Source: Parietichytrium sp. I65-24A
Taxonomy: Eukaryota; Sar; Bigyra; Thraustochytrida; Thraustochytriidae
DNA length: 64,000 nt
NCBI GenBank assembly: GCA_012862575.1
Contig: BLSF01000029.1
Coordinates: forward strand, 124,001-188,000
Direction: 5' to 3'
Positions 31,270 through 42,517 of this stretch are shown piece after piece (positions within the stretch are counted from its first letter, which is position 1; the number at the start of each line of letters is the position of its first letter). The translations under genes were made by a program, and so were the position numbers. Below the pieces are notes generated by a model. The model worked only from the letters and a program-made list of their open reading frames with translations, made no database searches and was not told the origin of the DNA.

Positions 31270-34200
31270 TTATATAAAAACATCATATTGATTAGCCTCC
31301 TGCTTTTGCTCCAACGTGCTTGAGGAGTCGTCCCTCGAGACGGCCTGAGAATCCTCACCTCTATTGCCATTTCCCTCCCCGAAAGGTTGGTAGTGGTCCA
31401 AGCTAGCTTCGCCACCGCCGACTTGCGGAGTTGGCACTGCGGGCGGGTCTCCTGGGCCAATTCTAGGGTCCGAAAAGTTCCGAAGCGATACTAAAGTTCT
31501 GTGCACAACGCGCATCAGCGGACGCTCCGAGGGATCGTGCTTTTGACACTGCTCCACAAGCTGTGTGAGAGCCGGGCTCCAACCCATCTCAGCTGGAAGC
31601 TCCAAGCGCTCGCCTCGACAGACTCGAAAAACTACATCCATGGACTCTACGCCGTCCCACGGACGCTTTCCAGCGAGGACCTCAAACAAAGTCACCCCAA
31701 AACTGAACACATCAGACTGTTCCGAGAAGGTCCTAAATCGCATTGCCTCAGGCGCCATCCACTTGATCGGGCCCACATTCTGTGAGAAAAAGGATTGATC
31801 CTCGTTAGTGCTTCTCAGTGCAAAATATTTCGTCGGGAGAAGCCAACCACTTACCTGCTTTGTGTACCCCTTACTCTGGTTCATCTCCTTGATCCGAGCA
31901 AAGCCAAAGTCGCCCACCCGGACTCTGAAATTTTCGTCCACTAGCAGATTTCTGCTCGCGATATCACGATGAATCACATTTTCGCTGTGCAAATGTAATA
32001 TTCCAGCGGCAGCATCTATCATCATCTCAATCATCCGATCGTGCGATATTTTTTGCCTCCGGTACCATGGGCCAGGCACAACAAGCATGTCTTCCACACT
32101 TCCACGTCGCATCAGCTTGGTCACCACACAAGCTCGTGGAGACAGCAGCACGCCAATGAATGGGACAATGTTCTCGTGGTTGTTCACTCGAGACATCATC
32201 GCAGCTTCGTGCTTCAGATCCCATTCTTCACCAGATGGTTTTGCGTCCCCGGAGTCGCCCTGCTTTGTGGTAGACGGCGACCTCATATCTAGTAGCAAGC
32301 CTGAGCCACTCTCATAGCCCAGCGCTTTCGGCGTTTTGGTGTTGTTCGTCGAGCTCAGGGTGGTATCGTCCTTTAAGAACAATTTTTCGCTTCCACGCAA
32401 TTCCTTCACAGCGACCAGCATACCTCTCCACTCAGCAGCACGGACGACGCCAAACGATCCCTCTCCAATGACTTGGCCAAAGGTTAATTCTTGGTGTTGC
32501 AAGACTTGGTGGACTGGTACTCCGACGTAGTCTTCTGTTGACCGCTGCGACAAGGCACTCAGAGTTGCAGTGCTCTCGGATGGTTGCAGATCTCTTGGTG
32601 GCTCAGAACGAGAAAGTTTTCTCTCCAACTTCTCCCGCAAATTAGCCACGCTAAACTCACGATTTGATTGAACCTGAATCCTTGTGGCTTCTGTTCTGTT
32701 TCCTCGATACGCCTTTAAATGAGCACACGTTCGGCCGTCCCGAGGTACCTGATGCTGCATACGCCACTCCACACAGGAGCACTCAAATATATTACCGGAC
32801 CGCTTGATAGTGTACCGCCTCGGCTCGCCGCTAGGATGATACTTGTTTCCGCTCGTAAAGCCTTCGATGCACACACTGTCCCCGTCCAGTAAATCCGGAG
32901 CTAACAGGCCATCCTGCAGCTCTGCGAAAGACACGACTCTCTCCAGAGAGGGCGGAGGGCTGCTAGCTCCCCGCCGGACGATTTTGACCGATGTGGGGTC
33001 AGAAGGGGGACCAGGGGTGGATTCTGAAGTTGAAAGTCTGCGCTGTCCTTGACCTGATGACTCTTGCCCTGGCACCGGCGACGGTGGTGGTGTTTGTGGT
33101 GACGGAGAAGAAAGCGACATGGTGCTCATTCCATTTTCAATTTTCCATTGCTCGACGGCCTGCATAAATGACCGGCGATATCCTTTCTTCATGCCCAACT
33201 CGGTGAGATCTTTTTCATTGATATTGGAAAGCCTTGAAAGCGCATCAAATCCTTCCTCGCATAGCTTCTCGAACCAATCCGCCATATCAAGCTCTGTGAG
33301 CCAAGCCTCCAGACGCCGTTTCTCATATTCTTTGCGAGATTGCGCGGGTTGTTCGTCAGAGTCCTGGATGTTCGCTCCAACCTCTGAAGAATCTTCCTCA
33401 GCGACTGACCCCCCCAAAATGCCGACTAGGTCGTCCAGATGAAAGTCACGAGCAAAGTCTAAAGCAGTTCGGCCCTTTGCGTCTTTGGCCTCGCAGTCCA
33501 CGACATTGTTGTCTAAGATGTACCTCACAACTTCAGTGTTGTTACCAACAACCGCACGGTGCAAAATCGTTTCCTTTGTGTGACGGTGTACAAAGATGCG
33601 GTACCCAGGCTGCTTCAAAAGCCACTCAAAAATTTCTACGCTCCCGCAATTGGCGGCCTCTAGAAGAGCATTGTCCCCTGTCTTATTATCGAAGACGTCC
33701 ACGATACGAAAGTACCTCAAGTTCTTCTTGACGACATTCTTGACGCCATTAAAATTCTTCACCTTTATCGCGTCTGTCAGCTGCTTGTATTTTTGCCGCC
33801 GCCTCCGCTTATGCATTTGCTTTTTCTCCCTCCACTCATCCAATATGGAAGCCACGATATAGTGTCCTTCACAACGTGCCGCCGCGCTCGGAAAACGTTT
33901 GCTGGAGTTTAGTGTGAACGCTGCAAGAGAATCCTCGTCGTGAAGCCTCTCTTGCTTCTCGAAATAGCTCAGAAACCATTGGACCCCCGCCCTCACGCCG
34001 CACCGCGCGGCATCATGTAAACAAGTATCTCCGTTCTTGTCTGCTGTACAAATGAAGTTAAAGGTCGCGAAAGGTTGGGTGACCGCCCACTCTAGAAAGC
34101 TTATTCTGCAGTTGCGCGCCGCAAAATGAAAAATCGTTTCTCCACGATCCGAAAGGACGGTGGGGTCGAGCTGATGTGACTTGATCATCCAAACCAACTC

Positions 34201-34593
34201 TTCCCCGAGATCCAGAAACGCGCAAATGTGTGCTGCAGTTTCCCCATTCTTCCCGCGAGCACGCACGTCACAGCCCGCTCGAGCGAGTTCCCTCGCGGCT
34301 AGCGCCTGTCCGTTTCTAAGCGCAACGTGGAACGCCCTGTCTCCACTTGAAGACTCGAGCTCCAGCCTGCTGCGAGGTCTACTTCGCTTCTTCACACTGC
34401 CAGACCCTCCACCACCGCCGCTCGGGGTGAGTGGTTCTTTGCTATCCAGCTTCTTTTCATGCTCTGCCACAATGTCGAGCAGGCTGACCAATCCCTTCAT
34501 GTCGCCGCATGCTGCGGCAAGGTGCAACGGGCCCCATCCACTCGAGCCTTTTGGGCACCAATTGATTTCTTCCTCGCTTGCGCTGTTGAGCAT
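31270..34593 (-). CDS. Ankyrin-SAM-SWIM-TKL protein kinase, one intron
   Basis: The frame is open for 1107 codons from ATG 34593. An intron at 31780-31854 (75 nt; minus-strand GTAAGTGG...TTTTTCTCACAG) almost surely lies inside it, because removing its 25 codons joins YTKQ to NVGPIKWMAPEA. Spliced length is 1082. Domain order: ankyrin repeats (about 18-390; GWGPLHLAAACG, NGETAAHICA, NGDTCLHDAARCG, KETILHRAVVGN); SAM (about 424-482; WLTELDMADWFEKL, LTELGMKKGYRRSF); Pro/Ser linker; SWIM zinc finger (about 600-632; CSCVEWRMQHQ, then RTCAHLKAYRG); TKL kinase (about 700-1030). The kinase has GEGSFGVV, AVKEL, HRDIASRNLL, GDFGFARI and WMAPEA, so all catalytic residues are present. There is an insert between the ATP-lysine strand and helix C. 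A signalling kinase with protein-binding N-terminus is inferred. Confidence 0.88.
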   Translation of the reverse strand: MLNSASEEEINWCPKGSSGWGPLHLAAACGDMKGLVSLLDIVAEHEKKLDSKEPLTPSGGGGGSGSVKKRSRPRSRLELESSSGDRAFHVALRNGQALAARELARAGCDVRARGKNGETAAHICAFLDLGEELVWMIKSHQLDPTVLSDRGETIFHFAARNCRISFLEWAVTQPFATFNFICTADKNGDTCLHDAARCGVRAGVQWFLSYFEKQERLHDEDSLAAFTLNSSKRFPSAAARCEGHYIVASILDEWREKKQMHKRRRRQKYKQLTDAIKVKNFNGVKNVVKKNLRYFRIVDVFDNKTGDNALLEAANCGSVEIFEWLLKQPGYRIFVHRHTKETILHRAVVGNNTEVVRYILDNNVVDCEAKDAKGRTALDFARDFHLDDLVGILGGSVAEEDSSEVGANIQDSDEQPAQSRKEYEKRRLEAWLTELDMADWFEKLCEEGFDALSRLSNINEKDLTELGMKKGYRRSFMQAVEQWKIENGMSTMSLSSPSPQTPPPSPVPGQESSGQGQRRLSTSESTPGPPSDPTSVKIVRRGASSPPPSLERVVSFAELQDGLLAPDLLDGDSVCIEGFTSGNKYHPSGEPRRYTIKRSGNIFECSCVEWRMQHQVPRDGRTCAHLKAYRGNRTEATRIQVQSNREFSVANLREKLERKLSRSEPPRDLQPSESTATLSALSQRSTEDYVGVPVHQVLQHQELTFGQVIGEGSFGVVRAAEWRGMLVAVKELRGSEKLFLKDDTTLSSTNNTKTPKALGYESGSGLLLDMRSPSTTKQGDSGDAKPSGEEWDLKHEAAMMSRVNNHENIVPFIGVLLSPRACVVTKLMRRGSVEDMLVVPGPWYRRQKISHDRMIEMMIDAAAGILHLHSENVIHRDIASRNLLVDENFRVRVGDFGFARIKEMNQSKGYTKQVSGWLLPTKYFALRSTNEDQSFFSQNVGPIKWMAPEAMRFRTFSEQSDVFSFGVTLFEVLAGKRPWDGVESMDVVFRVCRGERLELPAEMGWSPALTQLVEQCQKHDPSERPLMRVVHRTLVSLRNFSDPRIGPGDPPAVPTPQVGGGEASLDHYQPFGEGNGNRGEDSQAVSRDDSSSTLEQKQEANQYDVFI

Positions 34594-36345
34594 TGTGCAG
34601 TCTGTCTGTCTTTTTAATTGTTTTTCTTTTTCTATTCAACCGAGGAAAGACAGAAGGTCGAGACGCCAGATCCGCGATCTTGCCAGAAACAAAACCTCGC
34701 TCAGCTCGACAGCAACACTTTGCGATTCCGGAGCAATAGTGATAAAGCTTTTACATTCGGAACAAGCGAGCGGACAGCCAAGCAAGATCCACCTCCCCTC
34801 CTTGTTGCTCTGATCCCACACCAAGATTGCGCCTCGGCTTCTTGCACCACTTTCCAGAGGGCGCTCTTCCCCGAACGACCTCTTCTCAGGCAATGGTGCG
34901 CGCCAAATTCCTCGAAAGCTTTCCCCAAATCCTTCTCAAACTCTTTCCCGTCGAAATTTGCGCGCTTTTTTCCACTTTCCCGAATCTTCAGCGGCAAGAC
35001 CGCAGACACATATATGAGTGATCGCACTCTACATATATGGTCAGAACGCGGCCCGGTCACCTGCTATCTCCGCCGCGATGAAGGCGACAAAGGCGACGTG
35101 TCAATTCTCCCACTCCGAGAAAGCAAACAATGGAAATCCCAATTGAACACAACGTAAAACTCAATCAAGTCGGACGGGACGCAAGAGACTCCGAGAAAGC
35201 AAACAATGGAAATCCCAATTGAACACAACGTGAAAATCGATCAAGTCCTCAAGCAAGAGACTCCGAGAAAGCAAACAATGGAAATCCCAATTGAACACAA
35301 CGTGAAAATCGATCAAGTCCTCAAGCAAGAGACTCCGAGAAAGCAAACAATGGAAAATCCCAATTGAACACAACGTGAAATTCGATCAAGTCCTCAAGCA
35401 AGACACTCCGAGAAAGCAAACAATGGAAAATCCCAATCTTCCAACCTCCCAATCTCCCAATTGAACGCAAATTGTAAACGGATCAAGTCGGACGGTAAGC
35501 AAGAGACCTGCGCCAACGCAAACAGGAAGCGCGAGCACCTGAGCAGAGCGAGCGACCGAGAAAGGCGGACGTTTTCCAGCCCGCGCTGCTCTCCTGCAGA
35601 TCTCGCCTGCAGTGTGCCGCGCGCGCCGATCAGCGACGGACGCCGCAGATTTTGTCCTCACCGAACGCAGCGCCCGACCAGGGAGCAGTTCCCTGTTCCT
35701 CTATCCTCGCGCACCCTCTCTCTTCCCTCTTTCCCTGCCCTTTCTGCGCTGCCACAGTGGCCACAGGAAGCGCCAGGGAACATTCGCGAATAAGAACGAG
35801 GCCTCGAAGAAGCGTTCTCCAATCGTCGTAACAGAGGCCTCTGCGTGACGATGTCCTATGATACTACTATTACAAACCCCTAAGCTCGAGACCCGCAGAC
35901 CTCGCGCATTTTAATGTTAAGAGTAGACAGGCGGTAGTGCTGGGAATGGTACACACCGTGAAACCACATTTCGTGCGAGCACGAGCACTAAGGGATTCGC
36001 TGGCGAGTGCTAAGGAGTAGGTAGGAAACGCAGTGCACTGATGGCGGGAAGCATGTCTCTCGGAGTCCTAATCGGACGGGTAGAAAACGCTACAGGAAGG
36101 ACAGAGATCGTAACATGCAAGCGTAATGGAAAAGAGCTAATTGGACTAGGACGTGCGGAAAGAAGAAGAAAGAGGAGAGCGAAAAAAATAGAGAGAGAAA
36201 AAAAAAAGAGAGAGAGAAAAAGAGAGGGGACAGACGCCCCACAAGTCGGTACCTGCGGGGCGGCAAATAAAATCGATCGCGACTAGAAGTACCCTGGGAC
36301 GCATACTTTTCTCTTCTCGTTGAGAGCACGCAGGTGAAGCGAAGC
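34594..36345. other. Divergent intergenic region with 72-bp tandem repeat
   Basis: 5' side of both the kinase (-) and the large protein gene (+). It contains the minisatellite at 35112-35470 (listed separately) and a purine-rich block of GA/A runs at about 36165-36232, some 115-180 bp before the next start codon. Overlapping frames in 34618-35850 are mutually exclusive and show no domain. Confidence 0.6.
35112..35470. repeat. Minisatellite, about five copies of a 72-76 bp unit
   Basis: Copies begin near 35112, 35188, 35260, 35332 and 35404, each with ACTCCGAGAAAGCAAACAAT and most continuing GGAAATCCCAATTGAACACA and a GATCAAGTC segment. The two middle copies are almost identical; the first has a different right end and the last is interrupted by a short CCAATCTTCCAACCTCC insertion. 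Array expansion by unequal exchange is inferred. Confidence 0.9.
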
Positions 36346-39279
36346 ATGGTGTTCAGCAAGCTGTGCGTGGCGCTCACCCCCAAGGCCAAGCACCACGGGG
36401 ACCCCGACGCTCCAGGTGTGGGGCTGTCCCACAGGGCCAGAAAGAGGAAAGATGGAGCGTACGCGCAGGAGGAGGGCGGCGACCCAGTTGCGGATTCGGG
36501 TGACGAAGAAGAAGCAGAAGAAGATGATTCTGACGATGTGGACCAAGATTTGGACTCTGATGGTGATGGCGACCAAGATTGTGAGAGTGGGCCAAAGGAA
36601 AGTGCGCCAATGCGATTGAAACGAAGTCAGACGCTGGAGAGATATACGAAAGTATTGGCCGAGCACGCAGCGGACGGCGGGTCTTCTAGACTGGCGATGG
36701 ATGAGATGTTCCAGGAGCGGGAGGAAAGACGCAAACAGTCGGAGATGAAAGATGCCGACCCTGAAGTGCAGCAGCACAGGCGCAAACGCGCGCAGACGCT
36801 GAAGAAAACGTTCTTCGAAAAGCTGCAGAGCCAAGGAACGAGAGTGTCGTTTGATTTGTCGGCGCTGCAGATGGAAGATATCGATCTGAGGCCCAGTGGT
36901 CGCGTGTCGGTGCTGGATTCGGACGGAACGTTCAACTACACCGCGATGGAGAATGATCTGCGCGAAAAGCTCAAGGAGAGCGAAATGTCGTTGGCGAAAA
37001 GCGAGAGAGAACTAGTTGAACTTGAGCGCCAAAAAGTGGCAGAAATGTCAAAGCGATTCTTGTCTCAGCAGGATGCAATGCTAAAGCAGGCCAAGACGGA
37101 GAGCTCAAAGGTTTCGCCCAAGTTGAAAAAGCACATTCAGAAGGTGGCTGCAGAGCTGGGCAAGAAACTAAAGGAGAATCATTCGCAATTTGGGGTGAAC
37201 GCAGATCAAGATAGAAAGGCTAGCTCCCGGCACCATCGCGGCGGCCATCATCTCAAGGAGAAAATCGCGAGCCGCCGCAACTTGCACAAGAATCTCACCG
37301 AGGAGGGCGCCAAGGAGCAGGTGGAGTTTGAAGCGCGGGTGTCTCGACTTCGCACCGAGCTCGCCCTTCTTCACAAGCATCTCAGCACGCTGCGCACCGA
37401 GAAACACTTCCCGCGAGCAATGCAGTGGAAATTGAAGGTCGATGGTGGAGATGGCATGTTTATTGGCGTTCGAGACCTGGAGGTGGGGAAGATTCTGGGC
37501 AACTTCTCCGTCCATACTGGAGAGCACGGCTCGGACAGAGTTAGGCTCACCGTGAAAGACATTCAAGCAGTCGTGGGCATGCTCGATTTCTCCATCCGGG
37601 GCGGCAACGCAAAGGCACGGATCCTCGGAGGCCTACTTACCCCTACCATCAATCGTCTTGATCTGGACGTCAAGGGCGAGTGGACTCTGGAGCTCAAATT
37701 TGTGGCTGCCGATCAGAAAGGTGGTGAACCGAGGTGGGAGGAGATCAAGGAACACTCGCGATTCAACCTGGACATCTCTCGCAAAGTCACAGGACTGACA
37801 ACGATGCGGCTTCCTCAGTCATTTTTAAAATCCTTGACCAAAATGCTTATTCCAAAACTCATCAGCGGTGCACTGCGCACGGTTCTTCCTGCGCAAATCG
37901 GTATGCTGCTCTCAGAGAGATACAACAATGTCCACGTGGAGGGCAGTATCGATATCAAGGGGGACATGAGTCCTGCCGTTTGGCGCGAGCCTTTAGTGGG
38001 GCCGACAAAGATGGCGGCCATGGCGCGGGAGGCACTGGGTATTTCTGAAGAAGAAGCGATCGTGATTGATTTTATGTGCAGAGGAGAGCGTGCAGCGGCT
38101 GCAGGTTTTAAGCGCAAAGCGTCTTCTCTTGCGCGGCTCTTCAAATGGCGCCTCAAGTATGCTACTTACAAAATTGCCGAGCTCGAGCCCATGCTCGACC
38201 TCGTTCAAAACGACGCAAACGTGCGGTTGCCGCAAGGGTGGTTTGCACAGCTGCTCAAGTACATCACTGTGCTTGCCAAGAAGCCCCTCGATTGCCGTAT
38301 CCAGCTGAAGAAAGTGGACATGGACTTGGATCTCTCGGAAGCGATCAAGACTGGCGTGGATATCTATCTCTCCACCTTTCAAGCCGCAGCAAATATGGCC
38401 CGCGCGGAGAAGGCAAAGGTAGTTGCTCTGAAGCAGTTGGAGGCAGCTGAAGTGCAAGCGCTGGCAATCAACAATGTTGTGAAGACTTATGTGGTGCCGA
38501 TGATTAATTCGAATGTTCATTTTGATGTAAACGGGATGCTCGTAGGTGGTTTGGAAACAGGGCTCGTCGCCATGGCGCTTCAGAACGCTAGCGCTCAGGC
38601 CAAGCTGCCTCCATGGTTCCTCTTCCGGAGTCTTTTGCCAGCGCAAAAGGAGGACCACCGTTTGGAATTCGAGGGCGTGAGCGGCCCTCGCCCAGACGAA
38701 TACACTTTGCGCATTACTGAGCTTAAGGAGGGTCATAATGGCGAACCCGACTCTGAGATTTCTGTGAGAAACACCAAGATCGAGCTCTTCCCACAGGGAT
38801 CGCCGCCTGGAACGGTCTTGCTAGATGCAAAAGAGATCCGAGCCTCACTTCAACTCAACGTGTTGGACACTCTGTTGGAGGGCATCAATAATTCAGTTGT
38901 GAACGAGGATGATTTGCAAAAGCTGCAGTCATCCTTCCAATTCCCTGAGAGCGCAAATCTGATTCGCGATGCCCAGAGAATTGTTGGGCTCTTCAGAAAC
39001 TTTGATCAGGACTTGGAGGAAGAAGAGGAAGATCCGCAGCAAAAGCACGCAGCTGAAGTGAGTAAAGTGCTTCCAGGCTTCCTAAGCAAAGACTCTTTTG
39101 ACACACGCTTCAACTTGAAAGATCTTCGCTTTAGTGTCACCAAGCTAAACGCCGAGACACCCAAGGAAAGTCTGCGCTTGACCGTCAAGCCGCAAAGCGA
39201 GAACGACGCCGCTGGAAAGCACTGCGCAAATTTTCACATGCGCATCAACATGCGAGATGTTTTCGACGAGTTCTTGTAA
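36346..39279 (+). CDS. Large unrecognised protein, coiled coil plus possible TULIP-like lipid-binding regions
   Basis: 977 residues from ATG 36346 (an in-frame GTG lies 12 nt upstream). Residues about 50-85 are extremely acidic (GDEEEAEEDDSDDVDQ). About 205-345 is a long charged coiled coil. From about 350 to the end the protein alternates beta-rich amphipathic strands with helices, for example VRDLEVGKILGNFSVHTG, KARILGGLLTPTINRLDLD, and KMLIPKLISGALRTVLPAQI. A second similar segment is IELFPQGSPPGTVLLDAKEI. The pattern of paired amphipathic strands and a hydrophobic helix before LPAQIG recalls TULIP-type lipid-binding modules, but I cannot assign a family by eye. No signal peptide or membrane span is seen, so a cytosolic location is likely. 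No intron. A purine-rich tract lies about 115 bp upstream. Confidence 0.8.
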   Translation: MVFSKLCVALTPKAKHHGDPDAPGVGLSHRARKRKDGAYAQEEGGDPVADSGDEEEAEEDDSDDVDQDLDSDGDGDQDCESGPKESAPMRLKRSQTLERYTKVLAEHAADGGSSRLAMDEMFQEREERRKQSEMKDADPEVQQHRRKRAQTLKKTFFEKLQSQGTRVSFDLSALQMEDIDLRPSGRVSVLDSDGTFNYTAMENDLREKLKESEMSLAKSERELVELERQKVAEMSKRFLSQQDAMLKQAKTESSKVSPKLKKHIQKVAAELGKKLKENHSQFGVNADQDRKASSRHHRGGHHLKEKIASRRNLHKNLTEEGAKEQVEFEARVSRLRTELALLHKHLSTLRTEKHFPRAMQWKLKVDGGDGMFIGVRDLEVGKILGNFSVHTGEHGSDRVRLTVKDIQAVVGMLDFSIRGGNAKARILGGLLTPTINRLDLDVKGEWTLELKFVAADQKGGEPRWEEIKEHSRFNLDISRKVTGLTTMRLPQSFLKSLTKMLIPKLISGALRTVLPAQIGMLLSERYNNVHVEGSIDIKGDMSPAVWREPLVGPTKMAAMAREALGISEEEAIVIDFMCRGERAAAAGFKRKASSLARLFKWRLKYATYKIAELEPMLDLVQNDANVRLPQGWFAQLLKYITVLAKKPLDCRIQLKKVDMDLDLSEAIKTGVDIYLSTFQAAANMARAEKAKVVALKQLEAAEVQALAINNVVKTYVVPMINSNVHFDVNGMLVGGLETGLVAMALQNASAQAKLPPWFLFRSLLPAQKEDHRLEFEGVSGPRPDEYTLRITELKEGHNGEPDSEISVRNTKIELFPQGSPPGTVLLDAKEIRASLQLNVLDTLLEGINNSVVNEDDLQKLQSSFQFPESANLIRDAQRIVGLFRNFDQDLEEEEEDPQQKHAAEVSKVLPGFLSKDSFDTRFNLKDLRFSVTKLNAETPKESLRLTVKPQSENDAAGKHCANFHMRINMRDVFDEFL

Positions 39280-42200
39280 GGTATCATTCGATCTGGTTTG
39301 TGTTTCTCTTTTGTTTTGGAGTAGTTAAATTACAGTTCATTTTAATTCGCCTTCCCTTCTATGCTTGTACAGCTCTTGAAGTTCTGTTTCCTCGCGTCGG
39401 TCTTCAACTGGCTCACAACGAACCCTGCCCTCCGACTTCACTCGTGTATCTTTCAGTCCGTTGGGGAAGCTTATTTCTTATTGCCTGTGGACAAAATAAT
39501 GCTGTAATTCTCAATTCTCGGCAAGAGGACGAACCATTCGTTTGCTCGCTCGCATTTTTTTTCTTCAGCCTAAGGCACATGCCTCGAACGCACACATGGC
39601 TCGACCTAGACACTTTCGTTACCTGGCGATAAATCGGTGAGTGGCATCGCTAGCTATCGCATGCCAGGGCGGCCTAAATTAGAACACCTAAGCTTGCTCG
39701 ATTTCGGCTGAGCACGTGTGGGCATGAGCCCATTTTTTCACATTTCGTGACCCCCCTCCCTCCCCTTCACTGTTTGAGTGCTGTAGTGCTGTAGTGCTGC
39801 GGAGCCGAGAGTGATTGCCTCCATCCAAAGCCACCACTGCCGGCAATGAAGAAGGTCTGTTTGGTGGAGCCATTCCACCCCACCTCGCGCCGCAGGACGC
39901 TGGGATGGATGTGGAAAACGCACAAGGCCGGTCCCCTGGCATGCTGCCCAAGTCACAGATAGAGTGAGTAGCTTACAGGAGGGAGGAGTTCATGGCATAA
40001 GATCATGTGTCGTGCGATGGGGGCTCGAGATGGCTCGAGCATTCACCGCCCTACATTCGCACAAAGTTTGTCTCTCCTCCTCCCTCTCCCTCGCTCGGGT
40101 TCGATCGACGTATTCGTTGAACAAGGTTTCTACTGGCAAGTAGACGCCTGAGTCAACTCCGGTTCTCGACAAGAGTGATGCGGTGTCCATCGATCCATTG
40201 ATACTGGCAGTGAGTTATGTACCTTTCGGTCAATAAGTTGACACATTTAACACATTTATGCAGTTATGCAGTTATACATGGATACAGGGAGGCATGGAGA
40301 GCTCAGGCTTTTCGCGGCGGTGCAATAGTTGATTGTGATACTTGCGCGGCACGCAGAGATACGCAGAGGTTCCCTTTGGTTGCGGGAGAGAGGCATACCA
40401 GCGCCCTGGCCGCATTGCTTATCAGCGTTTCTGGTTCGGAAAATGAAAAGGGAAGAGAGGGAAGAGGGAAGCGGGGACACAAAGCGAATTTGTCCTGAGT
40501 TCTGTAAAATTTTGTAAATTGTAAATTACCTACCGAATAAAAAACGACCCTGGTTCTTGTATCATTTATTCCCGTGGTCACCAAGTGCCTCCTTCTTCCT
40601 CCTCCTTGTTCCCCCCTTTCCGCTTCCATAGTACAAACTATAGTCCACCCGGCACTACTATCTATTGAATAGGAACACAAGTATCGCTCTTTCTTCCCCC
40701 TTTACTAATGTTTGAGTTATGTGTCGTGCATGCTGCGTATTGCTATATTATAACGTATATGAAGGTTAAAAAGAATCAGGCGTTGTGCAGTAGACGAATG
40801 TAGCATCGATTAGAAGGAGGCCGAGTGCACACACGTGCCAGCGAGACTCGATAAAGATATCATGACACGGGACCAGGAGGTAGTAAAAGGCGCTTTGGCA
40901 GGCGGTTGACCACGATGAAGCATGTGTTCTTCTTTCACTTTTTATTCACTTGTTTCACTTGCTCGGCTTGGGAGCATGAGCATGAATTGAAATAAAGACG
41001 TACATTTCAATTTCAACTTTCAATCAACACGAGCTGGAACGGGCTGGCTGCGTGTATCAGTTTACCTCCTTACTCTCAAACTTGCCCATTGGTCGCACTC
41101 ATTGTCTTGTCGAGAAGGTCGGCGGGCAGGTAGGTATGCGTACTCACTCTCATTACTCACAACCTTATGTCCCGCATTCATTCTTCATTCACTGTCAATT
41201 CCTTCATTCTTCATTGTCTACTACTTATTGTTTATTGTTCACTTCAATTGAAAAACGTTTGTTCCCGATCATAGTTTATCCAAATTGCGATTGCAAACTT
41301 CACTCTGCCAACACCAATCCGAGGAAAAGCTGCAGCTGGTACCGATACACGAGTAAAGAAAGAAAAAGCAAGAAAGAGGCAGCTAAAGCGGCGCCAGCCA
41401 AAGAGGGAGGGAGCGTTTAGAGTAGGATCGACGGAGGGGGGTTTCGTGCGTGCGCGTGTGCACCGCGAGTGCTATGCGCCACTCACTATCATTGACTGAT
41501 TCGAGCAGAACAGAAGATACGTCGACCTCGACCGTGGCATGCTAGACCTGAACTGATCTTGGGCCAATGATTTCAATGTTTGTTTGCTTGCTCGCCCTCA
41601 CTCTGAGTTCTGAGTGCTGAGTGGATGGGAGAGAGCTCTCGCGACATCTCTCTCTCCCTCCTCTCCCTCCCATGATGATCAATCCCTTCATCATCGCCTT
41701 CATCCCATCAGTTAGTTTTCCACGCGATCGGCGATGAGTTTTAAAGGTTTGTTACGACACCTCTCATCTCACTCACCCACTTGATCGCTCGCGCACTCAC
41801 CCACTCACCCACCCACTCACCCTCTTCGCTCTCTTGTGCAAGTTACTCACTCGGCATATGTGATCAAGAATGGAATGAACCTCGAAAATCCCATTTTCCA
41901 TAATTCGATTTACTGTTAACTCATCAATCGGTTTGCACGAATCGCAGATAACCAACTTCTTTGGACAATTCAATGTTTTACAGAATTCAGAATTCAGAGG
42001 ATTCAGTTAATTGATATGAATTGACAAAGTCCCTCGCTCTCTCCTCTCTCCTCTCTCCTCTCTCCTCTCTCCCCCTTATCCATCCATGCATCCATCCTTC
42101 CCTCTCTCTCTCTCTCTCTCACTCTCTCTCTCAGTTTCTCTGCGCTCGTGGCACTCACTCTCTCTCACATTCTGTTTGCTTTGTGCGGTTTATGTCTCGG

Positions 42201-42517
42201 CTACGTGCACACGTGCGATCGTTGCGAAGAGGAAAAGAGGAAAAGAGGAAGAAGAGTCAGACTATGCATTGGTGCAGTAGTAAACGTTGGCCGACATAGC
42301 TTGCGCGATACAAGTACTGAGTAGCATTGCTGGTGAGAGACACTTGAGACATCTTGAGATGAAGGGAAGGGAGGGAAGAGTAGATAGATTGTGCTCAGCA
42401 GACCTCAAACGCAGAAGAGCAAGGTTGCAGTGGGCGGGAGCTCGGTAGCAGGTGTGTTCTACGGAGATAGGTTGATCAGATTCTGATTATAGAAGAGAGT
42501 TTGCCCGGACGGAAAAG
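39280..42517. other. 3.2-kb intergenic region, simple repeats only
   Basis: The longest gene-free stretch. It holds short duplications GTGCTGTAGTGCTGTAGTGCTG at about 39778-39800, CACTCACCCACTCACCC runs at about 41790-41822, seven-mer CTCTCTC runs at 42040-42072, and a CT tract at about 42103-42133, some 385-415 bp before the actin-bundling protein gene. Small frames on both strands have no recognisable product. Confidence 0.6.
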
